Shown: positions 8,820 to 17,726, numbered from the stretch's first letter. The stretch: 64,000 nucleotides of DNA from Roseibium suaedae (GCF_900142725.1 NZ_FRBW01000002.1:248001-312000), one strand, 5' to 3'. Numbers and translations are program-made. Notes: generated by a model from the sequence alone, not told the origin.

Positions 8820-10100
8820 ATGACCGACCGCTCCCCTGAGGATGCCCCCGCCACCTTGCGCGTCCTGTCTTCCATGACGGATATTTCCGCCAGGGCCTGG
8901 GACAGTGTGGCCAATCCAGGCTGGCTGATGGACGAAGCTGGACGGCTCGCTGCCGATCAGGAACTTCTGGACCGGCTCAGCCTTGCTGAATCAGTTTCAG
9001 AGCCAGATGAATCCCCTTATCAGGTTCCAGGCTATAACCCCTTCCTTTCGCACGCTTTTCTATCCTCTCTGGAAGAGGCTGGCTGCGCAACAGCACGCAC
9101 GGGCTGGCTGCCACGGCACCTGGTTCTGGAGGATGGAAGTGGCGGCGTTCTTGGCGCGGTACCCGCCTATCTGAAGAACCACAGCCAGGGCGAATATGTC
9201 TTCGACCACGGCTGGGCAGATGCCTTCGAGCGGGCGGGCGGCGACTATTATCCCAAGCTGCAGGTCAGCGTCCCTTTCACACCCGCGACGGGCCGCCGCT
9301 TCCTGCTGGCGCCAGGCATCGACCACGCTTCCGGCATGACTGCCCTGGCCTCTGGACTGGTGGAAGTTGCCCGGCGCTCCGGCGCCTCTTCGGTGCACGC
9401 CACTTTTCTGACAGAACCGGAATGGTCAGCCCTAGGTGAGATTGGATATCTCCAGCGCACAGACCAGCAATTCCACTTCGAGAACCGCAACTATGACAGC
9501 TTCGACCAGTTCCTCGGGGAACTGAACTCCCGCAAGCGCAAGGCGGTGAAGAAGGAACGGCGCGAAGCGCTTGCGGAAGGCATCGAGATCGAATGGGTGA
9601 CCGGCAGCGATCTGACCGAGGCCCATTGGGACGCCTTTCACACCTTCTACATGGACACAGGTTCGCGGAAGTGGGGCCGGCCCTATTTGAACCGGCAATT
9701 CTTTTCCCTGCTGGGAGAGCGCCTGCCGGACCGGGTCCTGCTCATCATGGCCAAGCGGGATGGCCGCTATATCGCAGGCGCACTCAACCTCATCGGATCG
9801 GACACACTGTTTGGCCGCAACTGGGGCTGCACCGAGCACCACCCCTTCCTGCACTTCGAGGTCTGCTATTATCAGGCCATCGAATTTGCAATCGCCCGCA
9901 AGCTGAAGCGGGTGGAGGCAGGCGCCCAGGGAGATCACAAGCTCGCCCGGGGCTATCTGCCAACGCTTACGAGGTCAGCGCACTGGATCGCCCATGAAGG
10001 CTTGCGCGAAGCAGTCGCAGATTATCTGGCGCGAGAGCGGGCAGCCATTGCCCAGGAAGCAGAAATCCTCAGCGAGCACGCTCCGTTCCGCCAGACCTGA
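8820..10100 (+). CDS. COG3146-type GNAT-fold acyltransferase
   Basis: The 426-residue protein of the FemAB/peptidogalycan-synthesis-like family (COG3146, DUF482) has the conserved NPFLSHAFLSSLEEAG, GWLPRHLVL, and C-terminal FGRNWGCTEHHPFLHFEVCYYQAIEFAI blocks. The family is related to aminoacyl-tRNA-dependent and acyl-CoA transferases; the substrate is unknown. The stretch from about residue 40 to 75, between the WDSVANPG and YNPFLSH blocks, looks longer than usual for the family and may be a lineage-specific insertion. Confidence 0.8.
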   Translation: MTDRSPEDAPATLRVLSSMTDISARAWDSVANPGWLMDEAGRLAADQELLDRLSLAESVSEPDESPYQVPGYNPFLSHAFLSSLEEAGCATARTGWLPRHLVLEDGSGGVLGAVPAYLKNHSQGEYVFDHGWADAFERAGGDYYPKLQVSVPFTPATGRRFLLAPGIDHASGMTALASGLVEVARRSGASSVHATFLTEPEWSALGEIGYLQRTDQQFHFENRNYDSFDQFLGELNSRKRKAVKKERREALAEGIEIEWVTGSDLTEAHWDAFHTFYMDTGSRKWGRPYLNRQFFSLLGERLPDRVLLIMAKRDGRYIAGALNLIGSDTLFGRNWGCTEHHPFLHFEVCYYQAIEFAIARKLKRVEAGAQGDHKLARGYLPTLTRSAHWIAHEGLREAVADYLARERAAIAQEAEILSEHAPFRQT

Positions 10101-10385
10101 CCAACAAGCCGGACTCACATTCTGAAGACCAAGACCCAAGCCCTTGTTTCGCCTTATTATTTAAGGAAAAGGCAATCAGATATCTCGCCCGGATAAAGAC
10201 AGGTGCACCGGGCAAGACCCGCCTCCGCTCCCTCCGACCGGCCAGTTGATTCAAGACTTGAAGAGACTGAATCACTTTCTCAAGCCCAATCCAAGTCATT
10301 GCTTTCTTGACGAAAACCAATTCTGACCGCAAAACTTTGCGCAGATCAGACTGGCAAGAAAGCCCAGCCCGGAAAAGGTAACGAC

Positions 10386-10814
10386 ATGCCGACGAACGCC
10401 TACGACGACCAGAACATCTTTGCCAAAATCCTGCGCGGGGAAATCCCGAGCCACAAGGTCTACGAAGATGACAAGACCGTCGTGATCATGGACATCATGC
10501 CCCGTGGCGACGGCCATATCCTGGTGATCCCGAAGGCCCCGTCCCGCAACATTCTCGACATTGCGAGCGAAGACCTGACGGCCGTGATGAGTGTTGTTCA
10601 GAAAATGGCCCGCGCCGTCCTGAAGGCGTTTGGAGCCGATGGCACCACTATCCAGCAATTCTCGGAGCCAGCTGGCGGTCAGGTCGTGTTCCACACCCAC
10701 GTCCATGTGATCCCGCGCTTTGAAGGCGTGCCGCTTCGCCCGCATACAGGCGAGATGGCGGCGAACGATGTGCTGGCTGAACACGCAGGCAAGATCCGCG
10801 CCGCGCTCGCCTGA
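10386..10814 (+). CDS. HIT family nucleotide hydrolase
   Basis: The 142-residue protein has the histidine triad HTHVHVIPR near residue 99 and the N-terminal IFAKILRGEIPSHKVYEDD typical of HINT/HIT proteins, which hydrolyse AMP-lysine or nucleoside phosphoramidates. It has a clear start after GGAAAAGGT (8 bases upstream). It is the last gene of the run beginning at ridA, 285 bases after the acyltransferase, and is closed by a strong terminator. Confidence 0.92.
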   Translation: MPTNAYDDQNIFAKILRGEIPSHKVYEDDKTVVIMDIMPRGDGHILVIPKAPSRNILDIASEDLTAVMSVVQKMARAVLKAFGADGTTIQQFSEPAGGQVVFHTHVHVIPRFEGVPLRPHTGEMAANDVLAEHAGKIRAALA

Positions 10815-10852
10815 TCACAGGCCTGGTGCCTCTCAAGGCCGCCGAAAGGCAC

Positions 10853-10891
10853 AGCGCCCCGGAAACGAATGTCCGGGGCGCTGTTTTTTTT
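10853..10891 (+). terminator. Strong intrinsic terminator of the HIT gene
   Basis: A perfect 11-bp stem AGCGCCCCGGA / TCCGGGGCGCT with an AACGAATG loop is followed by TG and eight T residues. The T run reaches into the stop codon of the converging glutathione transferase gene. Confidence 0.95.
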
Positions 10892-11540
10892 AACCAGCGC
10901 TCGCCGCTGCAAGAGCTGCCTCATGCTCGGCGGCGTAGGCTGCATCCATCTCGGAGATGCGCTTGTAGCTCGGTCTTTCGCTGACACGCCGGGCATAGGC
11001 CTCGAACTCGGGCAACTTCGGGATCAGCCCGAACTGCAGGGTCCAGCCGATCCCCGTCCCCCAGAGCACATCGGCCACGGTGAACGTGTCTCCCAGGAGA
11101 TAATCGCCCTTGGCAAGCTGTGCCCGGATCACTTCGATCACCTGATCATAGGTGCCATAAGGCGACATGGCTTCATGAGCCGGTTCCCGCTTCAGATAGG
11201 CATCGATCAAGGCCGGTTCGAAACAGGCACCGAAATAGGCCATCCAGCGCAGATAGGGTCCTCTCAGCGGATCCGTGATGGCAGGCGTCAGACCAGCCTG
11301 CGGAAAGAGGTCACCGAGGTAGATGTGAATGGCCAACTGCTCGGTCACCACCGCGTCGCCATGACGGATGGTTGGAACCTTGCCGAGCGGGTTGATGGCC
11401 AGAAACGGCGGCTGGCGGTTCTCGCCCGCCTTCATGTTCAGCACATGCAATTCATGCGGCGCCTGCAATTCATCCAGCAGCATGGCAACGCTGCGGGCGC
11501 GAGTTTGCGGGGAATAATAGAAAGTGATTGTGTCCTGCAT
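10890..11540 (-). CDS. Glutathione S-transferase family protein
   Basis: The 216-residue protein starts at ATG 11540 (MQDTITFYYSPQTRARS). It has the N-terminal thioredoxin-fold half, with NPLGKVPTIRHGD and the TEQLAIHIYLGDLFP glutathione-binding Glu/Ser-region equivalent, and an all-helical C-terminal half with FTVADVLWG. Substrate unknown. It is divergent from a WYL-domain regulator 129 bases away, and a palindrome in that gap makes this gene a likely target. Its stop codon overlaps the T run of the converging terminator. Confidence 0.9.
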   Translation of the reverse strand: MQDTITFYYSPQTRARSVAMLLDELQAPHELHVLNMKAGENRQPPFLAINPLGKVPTIRHGDAVVTEQLAIHIYLGDLFPQAGLTPAITDPLRGPYLRWMAYFGACFEPALIDAYLKREPAHEAMSPYGTYDQVIEVIRAQLAKGDYLLGDTFTVADVLWGTGIGWTLQFGLIPKLPEFEAYARRVSERPSYKRISEMDAAYAAEHEAALAAASAG

Positions 11541-11601
11541 GACGGAATGTCTCCAAAACGGCCCGCCGGCGGCAGGCACTGGAAGCTGAATAACGCACCA
11601 T

Positions 11602-11622
11602 ACCTGTCAACTTCTGTCAGGT
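11602..11622. promoter_or_regulatory. Candidate operator for the WYL regulator
   Basis: Imperfect palindrome ACCTGTCA-N5-TGTCAGGT lies between the divergent GST and regulator genes. Its position fits an operator controlling both. Assignment to the regulator is an inference. Confidence 0.45.
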
Positions 11623-11669
11623 TGGATTAGGCATAGTTCAGAAACTGAATTTTTTGCCTGGAGTGATCC

Positions 11670-12749
11670 ATGCGCGCGAGCCGCCTTCTGTCCATCCTAT
11701 TGACCCTGCAGGCGCGGGGGCATGTCACCGCACAGGAGCTGGCGGAGGACTGCGAAGTGTCCCTGCGCACCATCTATCGTGACATAGATGCCCTGAGCAG
11801 TGCGGGAATTCCGGTCTATAGCGAGCGCGGCTCAGAGGGCGGCTACAGGCTGCTCGACGGCTACAAGACTCGCCTGAACGGACTGTCGGCAATGGAGGCC
11901 GACGCCCTGTTTCTGGCTGGCCTGCCGGGCCCTGCGGCCGATCTCGGACTTGGTGCGGTGATGAATGGCGCCAAGACCAAGCTGCTGACCGCCCTGCCCG
12001 ACAGCCTGCGGGACAGCGCCGCCCAGATGCAGAACCGGTTCCATCTCGACATTCCCGCCTGGTTCGCCGAATCCGAACAACCTGACTTTCTGCCCGAAAT
12101 TGCCGATGCAATCTGGAACCAGCGGCAGATCGACATCCGCTACAGAAGCTGGACAGGCGAGAAGCAGCGCCGCCTGTCCCCCCTTGGCATCGTCCTGAAA
12201 AGCGGCGCCTGGTATTTGATCGCCAGTTCAGAGAGCGAACCGCGCACCTTCCGGATTTCCCGCGTTCTTGAATTCAAGGCGACCGATGAGACCTTCGAGC
12301 GCCCGGAAGGCTTCAACCTGGCCAACCACTGGCATGCCTCAACCCGCCGGCTGGACGAGGAGCTGCATCCGCGACGGGCCAGGCTCCGTCTCTCACCATG
12401 GGGCAGGAGAATGTTCGAGGCGTTGATGTCACCCTACATCTGCGCCAAGACCACCTTTGCTGACGATGCGGATGCAGAGGGCTGGATTGAGGCCGAAATC
12501 CCCACAGGATCCGTGCGGCAAGCCTGCGCGGATCTATTGAGATTCGGCGGCGATGTAGAAGTTCTGGAACCGGCGGATCTCAGGGCTGCCATGGCAGAAA
12601 CGGCCCGGCAGCTGGGCCGCTTCTATCTGACATCAAAGGAAGAACGCTCCGGCTCAAGCGCCTCCGAGCATCAGCCAGCCGATGATCAGGACCGCTTCAC
12701 CGGCCAGAACCCCGACGATGACTTTCTGACGTGTGGCAAGAAAGGCTGA
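11670..12749 (+). CDS. YafY-type HTH-WYL transcriptional regulator
   Basis: The 359-residue protein has an N-terminal DeoR-like winged helix (residues 1-60, LAEDCEVSLRTIYRDIDALSSAGIPV) and a central-to-C-terminal WYL domain. In the WYL domain, KSGAWYLIAS replaces the canonical W-Y-L and FRISRVLEFKATDETFERPEGF follows. Such regulators usually sense small ligands. The last roughly 32 residues (EERSGSSASEHQ onward) are low in hydrophobics and lie antisense to the azlD 3' end, so the native stop may have been lost. Divergent from the GST. Confidence 0.88.
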   Translation: MRASRLLSILLTLQARGHVTAQELAEDCEVSLRTIYRDIDALSSAGIPVYSERGSEGGYRLLDGYKTRLNGLSAMEADALFLAGLPGPAADLGLGAVMNGAKTKLLTALPDSLRDSAAQMQNRFHLDIPAWFAESEQPDFLPEIADAIWNQRQIDIRYRSWTGEKQRRLSPLGIVLKSGAWYLIASSESEPRTFRISRVLEFKATDETFERPEGFNLANHWHASTRRLDEELHPRRARLRLSPWGRRMFEALMSPYICAKTTFADDADAEGWIEAEIPTGSVRQACADLLRFGGDVEVLEPADLRAAMAETARQLGRFYLTSKEERSGSSASEHQPADDQDRFTGQNPDDDFLTCGKKG

Positions 12750-12998
12750 GAACCCGCATACCGCCGCGAATATCCGCAGCCAGACCGGCGTCTCGGCCAG
12801 AATGCCGCTTGGAAACAGGATCAGTTTGGCAATCACGCCCGCAACCAGAGCGGTTGCGACGGACCGCACCCAGATCAAGAGCTCGCTGTCTTCGCGCAAG
12901 CCTCCGCCGACCAGAACCCCGAGCCAGCGCCACATGTCGGTTGCGATCCATCCGGCAAAGATGATCATGACATAGGGCCACCACCATGCATCGATCAT
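12654..12998 (-). CDS. azlD: AzlD family branched-chain amino acid transport subunit
   Basis: The 114-residue membrane protein with about three to four helices matches AzlD, the small subunit of branched-chain amino acid exporters. Its ATG overlaps the azlC stop in an ATGA arrangement, showing translational coupling. Its last 96 bases overlap the converging WYL regulator gene. Confidence 0.85.
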   Translation of the reverse strand: MIDAWWWPYVMIIFAGWIATDMWRWLGVLVGGGLREDSELLIWVRSVATALVAGVIAKLILFPSGILAETPVWLRIFAAVCGFSAFLATRQKVIVGVLAGEAVLIIGWLMLGGA

Positions 12999-13753
12999 AG
13001 AAGCCCCCTGCGCATGTATCGGGTGATCAGATATGCCAGCGTTCCGCCGGCCAGACCGGTCCAGAGCAGATCCAGCCCGGGCGTCACAAGATAAAAGAAC
13101 GGCCCAAGCACGAGGCCGATCAGCAGTGCCGCCTTGTCAGCTGCGAGTCGGGCCGCGCTCCACAGGGAGCAGATGAAATAGACCGGGGTCAGCAACACCA
13201 GGGCACCGGCGACCATCGGCGGCATGCGTTCCACCAGAAGATAGGCCACGCCGGTCATGCAGAAGACGAAACTCGTAAGCGCTGTTCCAAAACCGGCAAA
13301 AAAGGGCAAACGCCCTTCTCTCGGCAGGTCCGGCAGGTTGCGCATGCCATGGACCCAGGCCGTCACCGCGATGAAGTGAGAGATATAAAGCAGCTGCCAG
13401 CGCTTGGTCTTGCCTTCCACCTTGACCATGGGAATGAGAGCCATGGTCATGGGCATGAGACGGACGGAGGCAAGCGCGACCGCGATTGCCGCGGGCACCA
13501 GCCCCATGCCGCTGGAAATCGCCCCGGTCAGAACCACGATGGATGGCAAGGCCCAGACAAGCCCCGTCATCAACAGGGTCTCAAGCAGGCTGAGGCCGCT
13601 CTCCCGTGCAAGCCCGGCATAGCCGACAAAGGCAGCCGTCAGGATCAGGGCCGGAATGGAGATGGCGGCTTTCGAACCGCGGAAGAACCACACCCTGCCG
13701 GGCAAGTTCATGTCATTGTGACTGGAAACGTCGGGATGAGGCGGCTGTGACAT
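12995..13753 (-). CDS. azlC: AzlC family branched-chain amino acid permease
   Basis: The 252-residue integral membrane protein starts at ATG 13753 (MSQPPHPDVSSHN). Conserved AzlC blocks are visible: GLVWALPSIVVLTGAI, the SVRLMPMTMALIP loop and HFIAVTAW. With AzlD it forms a probable exporter of branched-chain amino acids or analogues. The open frame extends to 13855, but that part crosses an intergenic inverted repeat. Membrane-embedded along most of its length. Confidence 0.88.
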   Translation of the reverse strand: MSQPPHPDVSSHNDMNLPGRVWFFRGSKAAISIPALILTAAFVGYAGLARESGLSLLETLLMTGLVWALPSIVVLTGAISSGMGLVPAAIAVALASVRLMPMTMALIPMVKVEGKTKRWQLLYISHFIAVTAWVHGMRNLPDLPREGRLPFFAGFGTALTSFVFCMTGVAYLLVERMPPMVAGALVLLTPVYFICSLWSAARLAADKAALLIGLVLGPFFYLVTPGLDLLWTGLAGGTLAYLITRYMRRGLL

Positions 13754-13798
13754 CCGGTGGACTTCAGCTTGTCTTTCTTGGCATCGTCCGGAAAGGTC

Positions 13799-13843
13799 CG
13801 GGACAGGCAAATAGGAAGGTTCCCTTATATTTTGCCTGTCCCG
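13799..13843. promoter_or_regulatory. Inverted repeat upstream of azlC
   Basis: A near-perfect 13-bp inverted repeat CGGGACAGGCAAA / TTTGCCTGTCCCG with a 19-base spacer lies 45-90 bases before the azlC start. On the azl strand no T run follows, so it looks more like an operator or leader hairpin than a terminator of the upstream SDR gene. Confidence 0.5.
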
Positions 13844-13881
13844 CAGATTTGTCAAACCAGGTGCTTCACCTCAGACCAGGA

Positions 13882-14619
13882 TCAGATCGCCCCGCCGTTG
13901 GCGCGGATGATCTGGCCGCTGATCCAGGCGCTTTGCGGACTGGCGAGGAAGCTGACAGCATTGGCGATATCCTCTGGCGTCCCAAGACGTCCGAAGGGGC
14001 TGAGGCGCTTGATCTGCTCGACCAGTTCCGTGCTTTTACCCTCAAGGAAAAGATCCGTGCCGACCGGCCCGGGCGCAATGGCATTGACCGTCACCCCCTT
14101 CGGGCCCAGTTCCTTGGCGGCGATGTGGGTGATGGCTTCCACACCGGCTTTTGACGCTGCATAGGCGCCGTAACCTGGCTGATAGAAGCCAACCACGGAC
14201 GAGGACAGATTGATGATCCGCCCGCCCTGCGGCAGACGGGCTGCCGCTTCCCGGATCAGCCGGATGGGCGCTGCCAGATTGAGATCGAGCTGCGCTTCCA
14301 GCATCTCGTCGCCAGTTTGCGCCAGCGGTGCCAGTTTCATCATGCCGGCGTTGTTGACCAGCACGGACACCGGACCGAGCAAGGCCTCAGCCTGATCAAA
14401 GAGGCTCCTGGCCGCAGCCGGATCGGCGAGATCCGCCTTGATGGCAGCAGCGCGCCCTCCAGCGGCTTCGATTTCCGAAACAACCGCCTGAGCCTGCTCG
14501 GGACTGCTTGAATAATTCACGGCAACGGCAAAGCCGTCTGCCGCCAGCTGACGCGCGATTTGCGCACCGATTCCACGCGACGCACCGGTAACGATGGCAG
14601 ATGTCTGTTGATCACTCAT
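13882..14619 (-). CDS. SDR family oxidoreductase
   Basis: The 245-residue classical short-chain dehydrogenase/reductase has the cofactor motif TGASRGIG near the N-terminus, the NNAG motif (VLVNNAGMMK), the catalytic Ser in INLSSSVVG and the YxxxK pair in YGAYAASKAG. The residues after the first strand (NYSSSPEQA) suggest NADP(H). Substrate unknown. It is divergent from a LysR regulator, 100 bases apart, the usual arrangement for regulator and target. Confidence 0.92.
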   Translation of the reverse strand: MSDQQTSAIVTGASRGIGAQIARQLAADGFAVAVNYSSSPEQAQAVVSEIEAAGGRAAAIKADLADPAAARSLFDQAEALLGPVSVLVNNAGMMKLAPLAQTGDEMLEAQLDLNLAAPIRLIREAAARLPQGGRIINLSSSVVGFYQPGYGAYAASKAGVEAITHIAAKELGPKGVTVNAIAPGPVGTDLFLEGKSTELVEQIKRLSPFGRLGTPEDIANAVSFLASPQSAWISGQIIRANGGAI

Positions 14620-14719
14620 GGCACTCTCCTGATTGGGTCAGGAGGAAAATAATCATGCGCCAGATGAAAACAATTGCATGAAAATTGACATTACAATTTC
14701 CTCGCGACTAACAATCCTT

Positions 14720-15610
14720 ATGGACAGACTTGATCGACTCGAACTCTTCATCCGCATCGTCGACTGGGGCAGCTTTGCCCGCGCGGCCAGCGAACTGAAC
14801 ATTGCCCGCTCGTCGGCGACCAATGCAGTCAAGGCGCTGGAGCGGGAGACAGGCGTGCGGCTGCTGGCCCGCTCCACCCGCCACCTTGCAGTCACGCCTG
14901 AGGGCGATGCCTTCTATCAGCGGGCCCGGACCATCCTCACGGAGGTTGAAGAGACCTTCGGCGCGTTCCGCAATGCCAGTCCGCGCGGGCACTTGCGGGT
15001 GGAAGCTCCTGGCCAGTTAACCCGGTCCTTCCTGGTTCCACACCTGCCGGACTTCCTGGCCCGCTTTCCGGACATCACCATCTCCTTCGGCCAGAGCGAC
15101 CGGCTTGCGGATCTGGTGCGCGAGGGCGTCGATTGCGTGATCCGGGCGGGCCACCCGCAGGACAGCAGCCTGCAGATCCGCAAGGTCGGGGAACTGCCGG
15201 AAGTCACCTGCGCAAGCCCGGCCTATATCGCCAGACACGGACTGCCCCACAGTCTGGAAGATCTCGGTGGGCATGAGATGGTAGGCTTTGTCTCTTCCAG
15301 AACCGGTGAGATCATGCCGATGGAGTTCTGCAAGGCTGGCCGCGTTGAAACGCGGCTCTTGCCGGCGCGGGTCAGCACCGACAATTCGGACACGGCAGCC
15401 GCCCTGGCCCTTGAAGGCCTGGGACTGGTCCAGGCACCACGATACCGTTTCAAGCCTTATCTTGCCTCAGGGGCCCTGATCGAGGTTCTGCCCGACATGC
15501 CGCCGGAGCCCCTGCCCCTTCATGCGCTTCATGCCAGCGGCCGGTCCGTCTCCCACCGGCTCGGGGTGTTTCTCGACTGGGTGCGGGACGTGCTGGCCAG
15601 AGAACTCTAG
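14720..15610 (+). CDS. LysR family transcriptional regulator
   Basis: The 296-residue protein has an N-terminal winged helix (MDRLDRLELFIRIVDWGSFARAASELNIARSSATNAVKALE; quoted span is residues 1-41 in two pieces: LELFIRIVDWGSFARAA and ARSSATNAVKALE) and a C-terminal substrate-binding domain of the periplasmic-binding fold. The start at 14720 gives the standard N-terminus; the frame extends upstream to 14633 without homology. It belongs to the CrgA/DsdC-like group that often controls a divergent SDR. It probably regulates the SDR at 13882. Confidence 0.9.
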   Translation: MDRLDRLELFIRIVDWGSFARAASELNIARSSATNAVKALERETGVRLLARSTRHLAVTPEGDAFYQRARTILTEVEETFGAFRNASPRGHLRVEAPGQLTRSFLVPHLPDFLARFPDITISFGQSDRLADLVREGVDCVIRAGHPQDSSLQIRKVGELPEVTCASPAYIARHGLPHSLEDLGGHEMVGFVSSRTGEIMPMEFCKAGRVETRLLPARVSTDNSDTAAALALEGLGLVQAPRYRFKPYLASGALIEVLPDMPPEPLPLHALHASGRSVSHRLGVFLDWVRDVLAREL

Positions 15611-15878
15611 AATTTGGCCAGAGAAAGAGGCCTCACGGCGTCCAAAAACATCAGACTGGCCCCCGGAAGAACCTGACCGCCCGTTCCCGGCCTGACTTTC
15701 ACCGCCTTTGCCCCCTATGGCAGCGTCTAGGGCGCAACCGAGTCAACAGCCCAAACTCTCTTTGGGAACAACGCTTTTTAACCGGAATGTCAGAAATCAG
15801 GGCCGATGAACAGGCAGGTGATTTTCAACCGCCGATTTTGATGCTCTTTACTTGTAAACACTGATTGCGAGGTCTTCC

Positions 15879-17465
15879 ATGTCGTCTTTCAAGCTGTCCC
15901 GCCGCCGGTTTCTGGCATCCGCATCCCTGGCTTCTGCCTCTTTGGCGTCTGCCTCTCTGGCTGTGATGCCGGTTGCGGTACGGGCTCAGGACCTGCCGCC
16001 CTCCAGAACAGCTGGAACGGACGTCCCTCCCGGCCAGATCGAAAAGGCCGTTGCCGCGCTCGACGACATTGTCAGCGAGATCATGGAGCGCAGCAGCGTT
16101 CCGGGCATTGCGGTTGGCGTCGTCCATCAAGGCAAGACGCTCTATGCCAAGGGCTTCGGTGCGCGCGGCGGGGATGGCGAGCAGACCATTGACCCGGATA
16201 CGGTTTTCCAGCTTGCCTCCCTGTCCAAGCCGGTCGGTGCAACCGTGGTTGCCCGTCAGGTCTCCCGGGGTGTTGTCACCTGGGACAGCCGGATGCGTGA
16301 CCTCCTGCCCTGGTTCTCTCTCTCCGATCCAACGGTCACGGAACTCCTCACCATCGGCGATCTTTACAGCCACCGATCCGGCCTTCCGGGCCACGCCGGT
16401 GATGATCTGGAAGACCTGGGGTTTGACCGGCAGTCGATCCTGGAGCGGTTGCGCCTGCAACCGCTCACCTCGTTCAGGACAAGCTATGCCTATACGAACT
16501 TCGGCCTGACTGCGGCGGCAGAGGCAGTCTCGCGGGCCTCCGGTGCCGAGTGGAGCGACCTTTCGGAAGAGGCGCTTTATCAGCCGCTCGGCATGTCCCG
16601 GACCAGTTCTCGCTTTGACGAGTTCATGGCGCGGGAAAACCGGGCGCTCCCCCATGTGAAATCCGGTGGAGGCTTCGAAACCCGCCTCCAGCGGCAGCCC
16701 GATGCCCAGTCTCCGGCCGGTGGCGTCAGCTCCAGTGTCAACGACATGATCAAGTGGATGACCATGGTTCTGACAGATGGCGGAGACCTGATCGAGCCGG
16801 ATGCCCTCCAGCCCGCGATCAGCCCCCAGAGCGTATCCAGCCGCCCCCATGTCCCGGACGAACGCGCAGGTTTCTATGGCTACGGCTTCAATGTCGGCAC
16901 CGATCCGTCCGGGCGCGTGGTCATCAGTCACTCGGGCGCCTTCATCCTGGGAGCTGCCACCCATGTGTCGATGATCCCGTCCCTCGATATCGGCATCATT
17001 GTTCTGTCGAATGCAGCGCCCGTCGGCGCGGTAGAGGCGATTGGCGCGAGCTTCAATGATATGGTGCAGGCCGGGCGGGTCACCCGCGACTGGTTCGGCG
17101 GCTACTCCGAGCGCTTTGCGCCTTTTTTCGAGCCGGAAGGCTTCACCGCCGGCAAGCCTTTCCCGCAAGCTGCAGCACCGGCCCCTTCGGACAGCTATTG
17201 CATCGGCCGCTACGGCCACCCCTATTTTGGCACGGTCGAAGTGCGCAAGGATGGCGACGGCCTGGCCCTGTTCGCGGGCCCGGCGCCCCTAAAGCTGCCA
17301 CTGCAGCATTGGGACGGTTCCATGATGGTGTTCGACTTCTCCAACGAGAATGCCATCGACGGGTCCCGCTCGGCTGCCACGTTCTCGGGCGATGGTGCCC
17401 AGGCGGACATGCTTGAGGTCGAACTCTTCGTGCTGAACGGTCCTGCCCGCTTCAAGCGCCTCTGA
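15879..17465 (+). CDS. Exported serine hydrolase, beta-lactamase/class C fold
   Basis: The 528-residue protein has a Tat-type signal (SRRRFLASAS). Its hydrophobic part is built from three copies of ASASL/LASASL. The beta-lactamase-like domain follows, with S114-L-S-K117 (active-site Ser and Lys) and Y205-T-N207. After the catalytic domain comes a C-terminal domain of about 100 residues (GRYGHPYFGTVEVRKDG). Members include D-aminopeptidases, esterases and penicillin-binding-like enzymes; the substrate is unknown. It is transcribed alone and followed by a hairpin and a repeat element. Confidence 0.88.
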   Translation: MSSFKLSRRRFLASASLASASLASASLAVMPVAVRAQDLPPSRTAGTDVPPGQIEKAVAALDDIVSEIMERSSVPGIAVGVVHQGKTLYAKGFGARGGDGEQTIDPDTVFQLASLSKPVGATVVARQVSRGVVTWDSRMRDLLPWFSLSDPTVTELLTIGDLYSHRSGLPGHAGDDLEDLGFDRQSILERLRLQPLTSFRTSYAYTNFGLTAAAEAVSRASGAEWSDLSEEALYQPLGMSRTSSRFDEFMARENRALPHVKSGGGFETRLQRQPDAQSPAGGVSSSVNDMIKWMTMVLTDGGDLIEPDALQPAISPQSVSSRPHVPDERAGFYGYGFNVGTDPSGRVVISHSGAFILGAATHVSMIPSLDIGIIVLSNAAPVGAVEAIGASFNDMVQAGRVTRDWFGGYSERFAPFFEPEGFTAGKPFPQAAAPAPSDSYCIGRYGHPYFGTVEVRKDGDGLALFAGPAPLKLPLQHWDGSMMVFDFSNENAIDGSRSAATFSGDGAQADMLEVELFVLNGPARFKRL

Positions 17466-17483
17466 CCGCGTCCAGAATCTGAA

Positions 17484-17509
17484 AGGCCGCCGGAGAAATC
17501 CGGCGGCCT
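17484..17509. terminator. Hairpin after the serine hydrolase gene
   Basis: A perfect 11-bp stem AGGCCGCCGGA / TCCGGCGGCCT with a GAAA tetraloop lies about 20 bases after the stop. No T run follows here, because a repeat element adjoins it. A second copy of the same hairpin, with T-rich sequence, lies at 17695. Confidence 0.6.
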
Positions 17510-17534
17510 GAGGTTGATGACAAACCATCAATTC

Positions 17535-17662
17535 GTCATCCCGGACGCAGCGAAGCGGAGATCCGGGACCGGTGAGCCGAGGCGGGATGGTCCTCAACTG
17601 ATTGAAACCGTTACCCTTCGGGCTCACCGGTCCCGGCTCGCGCTCCGCTTGGCCGGGATGAC
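17535..17662. repeat. 128-bp paired palindrome, family 1, copy A
   Basis: The element begins GTCATCCCGGACGCAGCGAA and ends in TTGGCCGGGATGAC. Both arms contain GGACCGGTGAGCC in inverted orientation around a roughly 40-base centre. It has the same 128-base length as copies B (50884) and C (60814) but is inverted relative to them. Confidence 0.88.
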
Positions 17663-17694
17663 TATCGAGAGTTTACACCTTTGTCAGCGGTCTG

Positions 17695-17726
17695 AGGCCG
17701 CCGGAGAAATCCGGCAGCTTTTCCTT
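17695..17726 (+). terminator. Second copy of the hydrolase-gene hairpin, with T-rich tail
   Basis: GCCGCCGGAGAAATCCGGC is repeated from 17486 and followed by AGCTTTTCCTTTT, giving a usable terminator. It looks like the distal half of a short duplication that brackets repeat copy A. Confidence 0.6.

Noticed and set aside
15825-17219. A 464-codon minus-strand frame
   Set aside because: Antisense to the serine hydrolase with its intact SxxK and YxN motifs.
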